This document shows positions 14,298 to 26,100 of a stretch of DNA of 64,000 nucleotides, one piece after another. The notes under the pieces were generated by a model. That model did no database searches. It was not told where the DNA came from and saw only the letters and a program-made list of their open reading frames with translations. Where the stretch lies: contig NC_090982.1 in NCBI RefSeq assembly GCF_040807025.1, positions 31,239,514 through 31,303,513 on the forward strand, in the 5' to 3' direction. The position numbers were made by a program, and so were the translations under genes. Source of the DNA: Struthio camelus. Lineage: Eukaryota > Chordata > Aves > Struthioniformes > Struthionidae. How positions within the stretch are numbered: the stretch's first letter is position 1; each line of letters opens with the position of its first letter.

Positions 14298-14516
14298 GCA
14301 AGTGGTGAGAGCCTGATTCGCTTTTACCAGGGCTCATTCACTGCAAGCCACCGGCATTCCCGGCTGGATTGCTCTGGTGAGGTCCTGCCGGTGACTCCAG
14401 TGTCAGACGTCAGAGCTAGCAACGACGAAGAACGAGAAGAATCGATACGAGAACTGTTGCTTGGACTTTCTTCCAAAACGAAAATAAAAATCAGAGCTGG
14501 CCACGTCTGTTCATAG
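14298..14516 (+). other. unassigned open frame in a CpG-bearing patch, possible exon
   Basis: After a splice-acceptor-like TTTGTAG at 14291-14297 an open frame of 72 codons runs to a TAG. It contains the segments SLIRFYQGSFTASHRHSRLD and SNDEEREESIRELLLGL. The mixed charged and hydrophobic make-up looks protein-like, and many CpGs survive (ACGACG, TCGATACG). There is no ATG in frame. A donor-like CTG|GTGAGG occurs inside it at 14376/14377. The minus strand is also open for 113 codons across the same patch, so chance is a serious alternative. I do not recognise the sequence. Confidence 0.22.
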
Positions 14517-14519
14517 AGG

Positions 14520-14720
14520 TCACCCCCAAAGTGGGACGAAGCTCTTGAACCCAGCTGCGGCCCGGGGGCCTCCGACCCTTTGGGGCATGCACCAGCTGCC
14601 TCCATGGGCAGTGGGAGGCTGCGGCGACAGCGGCTCGTCCCTGCTGCGGGTGGCCCAGTGACCAAGCTGTGAGGGGCACAGCACTGCTGCAGCTCAGCTC
14701 ACGTGTAGCCATAGCTACCG
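14520..14720. other. GC-rich patch next to the unassigned frame
   Basis: The G+C content is high, with CCCGGGGG, GCGGCGACAGCGG and CTGCTGCGGG words. With the preceding 200 bases it is the most CpG-dense part of the left flank. It is too short and sparse for a classic CpG island. Confidence 0.4.
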
Positions 14721-15468
14721 GGAGAAATGCACAGGGCTTTCTGAGAGCAGTCATCTGCCTTCGTGCAGTAAAAGCACTTCTTCGGCATCAGAAAGAGCAG
14801 AAATACTAGTAGGAGTGGACGCCAATTTTGAGTGTTATTTGTAGTCCACAGCTTTCCTTATGTGGCAGTCAAATCCATTGAGCCATTTTCTTCTTGCCTG
14901 CAGCAGTTTTATACCACAGATTCAATAGTTGCAGGGTAGAAATGAAATCGGGAGAATCAGGCTCAGTAACTGGTCTGACAACTTTCTCATTCTTTTCTGA
15001 GGTGTAATGGCAGAAGAAATCTGTAGCAAGAGGTCTCAGTTTTCTTGCATTTATCCCAATGTAACTTATAAATGATTCCATGCAAGTCAGGAATTGGGCT
15101 TGTGTAAGAGGGGAAATAAAGGTCAAAAATTTCCACACTTTTTTTGGGAAAAGGACATTTCTCATTACCTTTCCACCAAGAAAAGCAACTCCCTGTTATG
15201 AACTATCCCAAACCCAAATTATGGCTTAATTCAACTGCAATGAGAAGCAGGTAGGTCCAATATTCGACAACATCCTTTCCAGGAGCTCAGGCTGTAGTTT
15301 CCTCCAGGGAAGATTGGTTTAGACACATTTACACTGAGGAAGGAGGGAAAGAAAAAATTGGATTTACTTTTTTTCCTCATGTAGGAATGCACATATATAT
15401 GCACACATGCACCCTTTTTCCCAGAGGACTTTAAAATGTGTTAAATTATCACATGAGAAATGGAACTG

Positions 15469-15519
15469 AACTAGACCATCCTAAACACTGGCCATGTGCA
15501 GTGTCCAGATGGTCTAGTT
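15469..15519. repeat. 51-nt inverted repeat (hairpin)
   Basis: AACTAGACCATC pairs perfectly with GATGGTCTAGTT. A 4x3 internal loop separates this from a six-pair inner stem (ACACTG with CAGTGT) and an eight-base loop. It could be a small non-autonomous transposon remnant or a structured RNA element. Confidence 0.75.
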
Positions 15520-16521
15520 TTTTGGGTCAGTGCCTGGTTTTCTGTTAAAAGTCCTTGTGCATCAGGTATATCTTCCTAAATAACCGAAAGGGTTCAGAGT
15601 TTGATTTCACTATTCAGGATATTTTTATCTTCAATGCATTTGTTTAGTGCTGATTCTGGTGAAAATAGCATGTTCTAGGCTTTGTAGCAACCTCATAGAG
15701 TTAAAACTATTATGATGAGCTAAAGCTGGAGTGAGGAGAAAATTTCAATAAAGGAACGTACTTAGTATCACAGATGATTTTTGCTCTGCCCAAAAGTTAG
15801 TGGCGCTAGTTCAGAGTTATGATAAACTCATTCAGAACATCAAGTGGTAAGAGCAGAAGGTTCTTTGCAGTAATATGCATACACTTGTGCATGTCCATAT
15901 TCAAAGCTACGTTTTATGCTGAGGCATACAAGGACGGCATATATGTCTCAAAAGAATAATTTGGGGGGAAAAAAAAAAGCAGCTGAGGTTAGAATTGTAA
16001 TTTTGATTCCTATTACAGGGAGTTAAATATCAGAAGGAATTTCCAATTGCCCTAAGTCCTGATAACTGAGATGGTCTAATGAGATACCTCTCTACCATAA
16101 AACAAAAGCCCTGTGTTAGTTAAACCAGGAGGACCTAAGACCAGATCACATGTAATCCACAGAATTCTGAAAATTTATCCCATTTGAGGATCTTCCCAAG
16201 ACAATTCCTGCAGGTTAGATTACAGCAACATCACTGTCATGTTTAATTATACATTTCTCTTGTAGATAAATGCTTAATTTTAGAGCATTGCCTTTTGCCA
16301 AAGAAATTTGAAAAGAGGGCGAAGATCCTTGATTTTCCATAAGGTGGAAAAGAGATGAAACAGATTCTTCATTTCTGAAATAATTAGTTGTGAAAGTGAG
16401 AAAAAGCACATTATGACAGATGTAAAAAGCGTTTGCCATAATCTAAATAAATAGACTTTTCGTTCTTTGTGCGTAGTCTTAAGTAGGACTTAGTATATTC
16501 CTTATTCAATATCATTATTCC

Positions 16522-16527
16522 TTTATT
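16522..16527 (-). terminator. candidate poly(A) signal (AATAAA) for SLC28A3
   Basis: This is the first clear AATAAA on the minus strand after the stop codon and would give a 3' UTR of roughly 0.5 kb. No convincing GU-rich element follows it. Another AATAAA lies at 14122-14127, so the true end is unresolved. Confidence 0.25.
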
Positions 16528-17026
16528 CTCCATAGCCCTTGGATAGAGAATTACTAAAAATAATTTACCTCAGAACATTTTCCTATCTCAAATGTGTATA
16601 ATGTTTTCTGTATCAAAAGTCATCATTATTATGATGTTCAGCCAGATTCGTAGACTGCAAAAGGAAAAGCCCCTGGCTTTTTTCAGCTAGAATTATCCTC
16701 AGATACTGTGCTAGTATTATGCTACTTCAAGTTTTTGATTTTCTTTTTAAGTATCTGAGATGAGCCTGAACTAGACCACTGAATACAACTGTCTTTAGCC
16801 TTTTGGAAAGTTCAGGTTTGGATAAAAATGTTTTGAATTCTTGGTTTGTTCTATCTGTGTTTTGCATGTTACAGAGAAATGCTATAGAAAAGGAAAACAC
16901 TCAAATGGCATTAACATATTCATTTCTTTAAAAAGGGGCAAGTTCATGGGGACCAGGCACCTAGGAAAAAAGCTAAATTGAAAAAAAATAGAAGGAGTCT
17001 GTTAGAGAATATCTGAGCTCCCCAAA

Positions 17027-17184
17027 TTATGCTGACAAAGGATAAAGAGTTTCTCGGTACCTGGTGAAGACCTCCTGGCAACATTCAACCAGCGCTGTGC
17101 TGTTGGCCAGGAAATTTGTTGAGTTGAAGGCATTGCCTAATAAAATGTGGCAGGGAACCTCTACACCAGGGACAGACAGCATTC
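17027..17184 (-). CDS. SLC28A3: SLC28A3 coding exon 17 (residues 593-644, extracellular tail and stop)
   Basis: The acceptor is ACTTCACAG|GAAT. The frame reads [20 protein letters not shown] and later [10 protein letters not shown], matching the spacing of Cys, NAFNST and CC in the human tail. It ends at TAA after TLYPLSA. There are two N-glycosylation sequons (Asn613 and Asn620). The tail stops about 31 residues earlier than in human CNT3. An internal CACCAG|GTACCG could act as a donor and give an alternative end, but I found no matching downstream exon. Confidence 0.88.
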
Positions 17185-20100
17185 CTGTGAAGTAAGTAAA
17201 ATTTTCTTGATCAGTACTGAAGAGGGTGATAACACCTGGGGACTTCAGTCACTGGGGTGCGGTCGGATGAAGTGTCCTGGCTGGTAGGAATGAAGATATT
17301 ATCTGAGCACTCTGGGATGGTTCTGTAAAATGATGCAAGATAAAAGCCTATTTTTTTTTAAACCTGAATCATTTTATAGAACTGGATTAAGGAGTGATCA
17401 GACTTTATATAAAAGCAAAACTCTGGTTCCTGTCACACTAGGAACATTTTGTTTTGCTGCTCCTCATAATGGTTCTAAAAAGGTATGCTAATGCATTTCT
17501 CACTGGCTGGGCACCAGTCTGCCTTCATTAACTAAAATGCAGTTATGCCACATTTATCGTAGTGCATGTAAATGCAGGACCTGACATTATTTTATTTTGT
17601 TTTTTAACAGAAACAGTGATGGCTTGTTTTATTTTATTTTGCTAGGTGTTCTCCAAAATGTTGTATAGGTAGTAACATCAGCTTTCATTATAGGAATGGA
17701 GTAGCAAAAACATGAAAATGACAGCTTCTTATTGTATTTAGTGCTGCAGAACGTAGCCAAATATTTAATATATTCTTACTGTAAAATGGGGTAGTAGAAA
17801 TTACTTGGCTCCTATACCTTCTTCTGGGCATAAGAAAAGCATTTGCCATGGCAGGAGTGGGTGGAATATAATTTTCTTTCCACAGCAGGCTTCATTGTTT
17901 TGAAAAGACTTGCCAATGGTTGTTCACTATTTAACTCTTCGGGCTAAGGTTTTCAAGTGACACATTTTAGTAAGATTTCCTGATGCCCCAACTGTACAGA
18001 ACAGTATTTTGCACTAAAATCTTAGTGAGGGCTATGGGACTTATAAAAGGCCAAGTGCACCGGTTTTACAACTTTGAGAAAATAGGGTGGGCTTATCCTC
18101 TGAATGTATGAGATTTGGTTGAACACAAAGGGATAGGGAAGTGGGATTTGACACAGATACCCTGTTTTCAGCTAAATAACACATCAAGATTGTTCTTCAT
18201 AGAAGGAACATCAGTGCTTTGAGTTTTGTCATGGCCATTCTGGATATCACACGTTCTGAAAAGAAAGCTGGGAAAGCGATTACTAGATACTGGGGAAAAA
18301 AATTGTCACTGAACCATGGCCGGTCAATTAATTAATTAGTTGAATGCCTAATATTCTTCTTCACTTCCTTCCTAAGATGGCTGTTTCATTGTGATTATTT
18401 TTACTCAGCTTGCAGGGGAGGCTTTGAAAATAAGGAGCCTCTGCTGAATCCCACCCTAGTGCTCTTTCTTTAACTGAAATGCAGATTTGTCCCGCTACAG
18501 GAATGTCATCGGCCCAAAGCATCCATTTGGCTCTACGGTAGAAAAGTGTTCAGCTTTCCCTCACTCCTTCACACTCCTTCTCTCTCACACCCCCCTTTCA
18601 TCCTACTCCTCCCCTTTCTGCTCTATAGTAAGTTTTGTATTTCCAGAGCCAGCGGTGCGGAGGAGGGATTGCAGCTCATCTATAACTTGCAATTATCTCT
18701 TTGTTCATGAGTCAGTGATTATACATAGGCTAAAAAAATGAGGTGTCAATACGCAAGGTACAGAAGAAGAAATAAGACAAATCACTTTATATTCCAGTTT
18801 TCAGCAACTTCTCACTGAATGTTGACTTTTAATCCTGTCAAACCTGGAAAGACTGGCATTTAAAGGACGGGAATTGCCCAGCGGCAGTTATGGTACCGGT
18901 GCACTGCCACCCTGTGGTCACTCACTGCAAGATGCACCAAATTTATACAGGATACCTGCGATACAGGCAGTCATGAAACAGGCAACGGTCCCAGCAATCA
19001 TTGCTCTGAAAGCACCTCCGGCAATTTCCTTTCTTTTGGATGGAGCGATACTTGCTAGGAAGATAATTAAAGCATGTGGAGAGTATAAATACATATAGAC
19101 ATACAGAAGATGAACCTGCCAACTCTCCCGTAGTGAGAGGAAGTCCCAACCCCAGGCCTAACTGGGCAAAGCAAGGAAGGAAAATGTGACATTTTTTAGT
19201 GGGGTGTTTGACTGCTTAATGCTGATGTTACTTATTTCTGTTGGGAACAAGGCCCTGGGTGCAGCACCGGAGCCAGGCCTGGTGGCCCCGCAGCTGGTCC
19301 TGCTCCTCCACACTGCCCCGCTGCAAGATCCACAGGTAAGGGAGCCAGTGGTGGGCCTTCAGGTAGGGATCTCAGCTGGCTTTTTCATTGCTCCATTTCT
19401 CCAGAGGTCTGAGAAGCCTATATTTTAGTTTTCTTATATGTGACCTCTTGGAGAAGATGGCCAATTTTCTCCCTCAGACTAGCAGGCGGTTGAGATAGTT
19501 GGCTTTTCCTGAAGTCAGAGGGTGCTGTCACTTGCTCAGCCAGTTGGCCTGGCTCATTCCATCCCTTCCCCTCAGCCCCTCTTGCCCCCCAGGCACGTGC
19601 TGCCGGAGCCCTACCACACAGCAAGTCCTGGGCCTCAGAGGAGCAGCCCCCAATGCCGCTAAGCTTTACTCGCAGCATGTCACTTTGGGTCTTTGCTTTG
19701 CTTTTGCTTGCCAAATAAATTGTAAGGAAAGACATTCTTACTCAGGCCTCCTATTACCAGTCCCAGGGAGCCGAAGTTGGCGAACCCGCAAAGGGCATAG
19801 GTGGCAATGGTTTCAGAACGAACCTGAAAAACAAACACAGGCCACAGGCCGGTAACGGTCGAGTCATTTGTTCAGTGGTTCAAAATATCTCATGCTGACC
19901 TAGAGGTGTGGAAAACCAGCACTGTGGCCCAGTGCTCGCGGTATGGAAATTGCTCCACTTTGCTCAGCTGCTGCCTATGTATGTGGCTTTGAGCATGACC
20001 TTTTAAAGGTCTCCTTCTGAAGGTTCTCCTTCTGAAAATGTGGTGGTTTTCATGCTCAGTGCAGGTGAGGACTCGTAAACCGTATGTTTGTTGTACTGTT

Positions 20101-23100
20101 TATGTATATTGCTTTGCCTGGTTGAATTAAATATTAGTAATTACAAATAAATCTTATCTTACCGATGCCAATTTACCTTCTAATTTTTGAGCGTATTAGT
20201 CAGAGAACTTTAGTTGAGATGTTCTTATTTGTCCTGCCTCTATAATGCTGTGTTGGAAACCTGATTTCTTCATTCGTGAAAAAATACGCCCCACACACCC
20301 AGCTGTTCCAAGGATGCTCCACCCTGTGCACAGAACTGGCTGCCCTAGAGAGCGCTTTCTTTGTTGCGGTGACAGGCAGACAATGTTACGATTTTAGAAG
20401 CCCCACTGGAGTCCCATGAGCAGCTTACTTCTTTCCCGACATCAGTCACCTTCTCCTGGACAATGGTGGCTCATGCTGAACCTCAGGGCAGAGAGGAGGG
20501 TGGGTTGCCTCCTGTCTCCCTCCATGGAGAGACCCTTTACAGGGTGCAGGATGACTTTGAGTGAAATCAGGCTATGCACCTGGATGAGACAAACTTAATT
20601 CAAACATTTTGGGAAAGGAGGTAGCATCTCTTTGCAAATGGATTTTCTCCCCCCTGGCAGCTCTGAGTCCTATTTATTGTATTTTAAGCCCAAGCTGAAG
20701 ACTGCTGAGTGAGTGTTCCAGTAGGTTTCCTGTTTATTAGAAGTTTCTGTTTCCATTCCTGTTTTATGAAAACCAATTTGTGGGTATTTTCAATCACTCT
20801 GCACATCTGCAGAAAAATGCTTTTCAAGTACCCACTCTATCTGCTTTTCCTGGAAAAGGCTTTGTCTGCTGTGATTTCCCTGCTTTCACTTGTATTTTCC
20901 TAGCTCAGAAAACAGGAAGCCTTGTTATTACTGACTCAGGGGAGGCAATTCAGAAGCTTGTTCACTCTCTCTGACCAAATATCTCTGCCTAGATGTATCA
21001 GAGAGTTTGGAAGCTGAACAGAAATTAAAACTGGAGGCCAAGTGTACTTTCAGCGGAGTTGTCCTGCCATAATTAAATTAGTTACTGGGCAATTTTTACA
21101 GGAATGTTATGAATCAAAATTATTTTTCCATCTCAGAGCTGGTTACCATGGAAGACTAGTTTGGCTCTTTCTAGGAATTAACAAGGAAGACAGAAGTCCT
21201 ACGCTATATCTTACTAAAATAATGAGAAAGGTGAAATATAGGTGAATTTTAAAGATTGACTTCCAGCTCTAAAAAAATCTAAGCATTCATTTAGGAGTTT
21301 AGAGCCATATCCCCCTTGCAGAACATAGCATGGCAGTAGAGGACAGAGCAGAGGTCCACTCAGCCCAGGGTACTATTTCCAGCAACACTGGTAATGGATG
21401 CTCAGGTTAGAGTGTTAAGTATTTGATCAGACTACCTGGCTCTGTATCTCTAGTTGTGAAATATGTTTTAGTATTAAGGACTGCAAGTGGTCAGGGACTT
21501 GAGTTCTCAGTTATGTCTATAAAGTGGGTATCTGCAGCATCACACCAGGAAGGGTAAACACTAAATGCTGTAGAAAAGGATACTTCCCAGCTATGGATCC
21601 GCTACAGCGGCAGCTTGACTTGAGAAGAAAGGCTGCTGCAGGTGCAGTGTTGGATATCACGGTTTTCACTGCCTGTGCTTAGAATGAGGACAAATCTGGC
21701 AGATGCTCTGCACTGAGGCTGACGGAAGAGAAGTCAAGACAGCCAGGTGGGGATGCAAGACTCATCGCTGCAAAGGTCAGCATTGATTACTGCATCCTCT
21801 TTGCCCTTGTGCATGCACTCAGGATGCTTTGTGCTGAGATCCTCTAGATTTCTTCCTCAGTATAGGAACTATTACCCTCTAGGGTGAATCTGGGTGGAAG
21901 CGTGGACAAGATATGCGCCCATTGTAATCAAAGCCCACTAGTTGGACTTGGTGTGTGGCAGTGGAGGTGCAGCCACATGCCCTGTGTTACCACTGTCTGC
22001 ACAGGGACCTTAACCTCTGACAGAGTTGTGCCATGGACAAGGAAGTACCAGTAATATCTCAAATCTCACCAGCTAAAGCTTCCTTGATTTCTCTCACGGT
22101 ACTTAATGCTTGGGTAAACCTCTGTGGGCTGAAGGGCTTCTCCAGGTCTTGCCCAGGATTTTCCTAGGAGGGTATCTTATAGGGAAGTGCTAGTGAAAAA
22201 GGAGGTGAGGAGAAACTCATCTTAGAGATATTGCCTTGGTCTGGAGACCAAGTACCGTGTCCTACGGGATGCTGAGTGTTCCCTAGGATTCCCCTTTCCA
22301 AAGGCTATGCAGGCTTTTTTTTTTTTTTTTTTTTTTTGCTACTTTTGAGATACCTAGTGTGATGACAGTCATGGCAGCCTGACAAGGGTGGGATGCATTT
22401 TAATAATTACACAGTGCTGCTGTATATAAACTTCAAAATAATATGCCACCTTTATCCCTCTGTGCCCATTAAAAATAAGTTGAGTCCCAGTAAAAAAGAA
22501 TTAGAACCAATAAATCAGTAGAAAAGAAAATGTTACTTACAGTCATATACTGTTTCACACCATTAATGTACATGCTTCCACCCTTTTCTCGATTGTGAAT
22601 CAGATTTGAGAGGCGCTCATAAGCCACAAATTCATTGAAGAAAGTTTTGTAACCTAGGAGTCCACCGACAATAAAACTGTCCTCCCAGTTCACTCCCATC
22701 ATGAAGGAGAACGGCATGAAGACATAAGCACAAATGTTCTGCAAAATATGTAAGATGGAGCTGATCAGAAGAGGTGACTGGTTAAAAATGATGGCATCTG
22801 ACAAGTTCTCTAAACTTAAAAAGGATTGTTTTATCTCAGCAGAGTTGTGTTGCTAAAACTACTGTGAGAATGAGGATTTTTAATAGAAAGGTACGCTTGA
22901 ATAATTATAAAAAGACTAACCCAAAATCTAGATACAACAAAGTAATTAGGTATGCCCCTCATTTTACATCTAAAATTAAATAAACATTTCTGTGCCTCTT
23001 TTCTTTTTTCCCCTAACAATGACTTCAGATTGGACAGTGTTTGTGCAGGATACAAGAAGGGTTGAGTTCAAAGAGCTGATAAGAGGAAAGAGAAGTCTAA

Positions 23101-26100
23101 TTCTTCAGACGATTAAATCAAGTGTGTTAATGAATGTTCTCTAATTAACAGGTTATTGGGCCTCCAGCTGGTGCAGACAAAGGGCTTGTCTCTGCATAAA
23201 ATTTGTGCATCTGATATAGTTAAAGCTGTATCCTTTCTTCCTAGCATAAAAACTTCTAAGCAAGTAAAAAATTCCCATATCCCTGAATAGCTTATTTTTA
23301 TGTAAGAGACAAAATATTTCCACTAGTGAAAGGGTTTGGTCAGACTGTCTTTAGTGAATCCACCTGAGGTGTTAAAGCAGTGATTATTTCCACCTGGCTT
23401 CTCTACCACAAAAGAGCCCAGAGGTCAGTATCCCTCTTGGGAGGGATGTTTGAATGTGTTGTGCCTGTGAGTCTTGCCTCCTTGTGGACTGTCTGTTTCA
23501 GTCCTGTTCCACTCAGCAGCTACTAAGCTGCTGCAGTAGTGCGGCTGAGGTATGTGTGCACGTGCCTTTCCTCCTTTGGGAGTGTTTGTGCAGTGGGATA
23601 ATCTCTGGAAGCTAATAAAGTAACATAATATTGCTGATGCTGTGTCTGCTAGGAGTATCTACCTGCTTCTCCAGCACCTCTATCTTGGTATTGCATCTGT
23701 GTTGACGCTATACTTGTATCAGGAGTTTGCAAAACAAAAAGCTCAGACTCTTTGAACTGAGAGTGTTCCACCTTGTCAAAAATGACGTGTTGACCTAGGT
23801 CGAAGGATAAGTCATGTTTAAAACCTATTTGTTCAGCAGAGTGATTGGGGTGCAGTTTCCTGGTTCAAGTGTGCTGGGAACTAAGTGGTATTGAGTAAGC
23901 CCTGAGTTCAGGCAAGCCCTAGCTTGTGGCATTGTCCTTCCTTGGGTGAAGTTAGTGAGTGTTAAGGACTTGGTGGGGTGATCTGAAGCTAAAGCCTCTC
24001 TGGGTGTTCAGCTGAATGGGATGTTAATGGCCTGGCAAGTGGGTGTGTAAACAGATTGCCGCTGCCTTGCCAAGTCAGGGGAGGCAGGTATTAGCATACA
24101 ATGCTCAATAAAGTTGCTTTGCTGGTAACAGGAACACCCCAGAGGGAAGCTATAGAGGGACTAATGGATACAGAAATACTTACATAGCAACTATTCTTCC
24201 TTGAGCTGTAAAGACACTATCAAGAATACGTATATAAAAATATACATATTTTTTAGATCATTTAAAAAAGACCCAACCACCTAGGTAGTTATTTTGAAGA
24301 TGACAGGGGTATGCATGCATTTGGCCCTGGAAGGGCCTGAGGACCATACCTCAAAGTTCAGCTGTGGGTAGTCAAACAAACTCCCCACCCAGGAGAGGGC
24401 TGAGTCAATGAAAGCCAGCAGAGCGAGAAAGGCGATCAGGTTCACGGCGATGTTGGCCACCAGCAGGATGGAGGCAGAGGCACCTTGACTGGCTGCTTCC
24501 AGCAGGTTATTTGAATCACTTGGTCAGTGAAAACAAAATCAGAATGTGAACATCTTTCAGTTCAAGGACAACCCGTTGCACAGTAACAGTTACACAGACT
24601 TGATCAGAAACCAACTACTGAAGCTGTCTGGGCCCTCCTAGGGAAAATAATGATCAGGCAGAGTATGTTTTTACCCTGGATCATCCCAGGAGTTACCAAG
24701 AGGTGTATTTTTGGAGCCTTGAGGATGAATTTTGGCATATTTGGGGTCAGTTGCTGGATGTGCCAGAGCTGCTGCTGTCGCTGAGATGACTGCTCCCCCT
24801 TTGCTTTCATATGCCTGCATTGATACGCGCTTTGCAAAGACAGCAACAGAGCAAACGGGAAAATCTCCTGGTGGTTCACTTTGGGCAGGCTTTTCCCTCT
24901 TTCTGTGGAGAGCTTATTGCACAGCCTAAGCCCTTTGCTGCTCTCTGCCTGTTCCACTGAGTAAAGATACCCCCATGCAGTTATAGCAGAGTGTACTGCA
25001 CCTGAATTCAGAAACTACTTACTTAGGGTATATTGGCGTGTAAATAACTTATTGCTTGCAAATCTGCCTTATAGGGCCTTTTGATGTTACGTGTGATGAG
25101 TTATTATTTCCAATCTGATTTCTTCATGGGTTTTACTATTAAGTAGGGTCTAGATCAACCTACCCTTTTGTCATTTTCAGGTCGCTCTTCACAGTTACTT
25201 TGGGCTTTTCAGTTTCAGGCCAGAATAGTTTGGAGGTGGCTAACGATGCCGGTGCTGACATGACAGAAGCCGTCAGTAGGTGGGAGGCAGAAACCTAGAA
25301 ATCCAGGTGACAGAAAACAGGCTTTGATAACCTTATCATGAGCAACCACAAGCAAAGCAATTAAAATCATTAGATGCTTGGATGATTTTTTTACAGGGGG
25401 ATATTAACAGGATTGCGCGGCTCATAGGTGAAAGAAGAGAATGAGAAGCATAGGAGAAAGCTAACTGGAGAGAGGAAGAAAAAATCTAAGTAGTGAAAAG
25501 TATGAGTCTTTTATCTGTAATAATAATAGTAATAAAACAGGTCTGGGGGACAGCATGGTGTAAAAATAGCAGAGCTTTGTGAGTGAGAACCAGTGTCTGC
25601 TCCTTAAGACCCCCTATATGCCCCTCATGGCACTACACTGTTTTTTGTCCCTTGAAACTGTAAGATTCCCCTTCCCCTTTTTTTCTTTACATGGCCTGAC
25701 AATTCGCCTTTTATCCCTTCTTTCATAAATTTCAACTCTAAGCTCATCCTTTGCTAACTTCTGCAGTATCTCCATCCATTACTTCCTTCTCTTACTCTCT
25801 TGGTCTTTTTAGTTAATTTCCTCCCTTCTTGCTTCTGCCTCTCAGCTGTATTTTACACAAATATGGAACTAATACATTTGTCAACTGCCCCCCGATGAAA
25901 TCACACCTTCGTGCCTGTTTTTCTGTGTAAATCTGTGCTGTCAGCTCCTCAGCATAGCAGTCATTTATGATTTGTGTTTGTACAACATTGCTGGAAGCTC
26001 CCTCATGAACATACTCCTTAGACTCATGAGAATAATAACAATTCCTGGAGTGCTTTATCTATATCACTGCCACAGAAGTGGCAGAGTCGATCAGTTGGCA

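Larger units (their letters stand above)
14721..17026. other. probable 3' UTR and downstream sequence of SLC28A3; hairpin inside
   Basis: The part nearest 17026 should be the SLC28A3 3' UTR, whose end is unresolved. A strong inverted repeat lies at 15469-15519. No further coding frame is seen. Confidence 0.5.

Noticed and set aside
14324..14665. 113-codon minus-strand frame over the GC-rich patch
   Set aside because: Ser- and Pro-rich with no recognisable motif; long chance frames are expected in GC-rich DNA. The plus-strand frame looks more protein-like but is itself uncertain.
18943..18955. Reading exon 16 on through GIL, as in human CNT3
   Set aside because: The GTATCC donor lies before it and exon 17 supplies GML in the right phase; the intronic GIL is a coincidence of the donor sequence.
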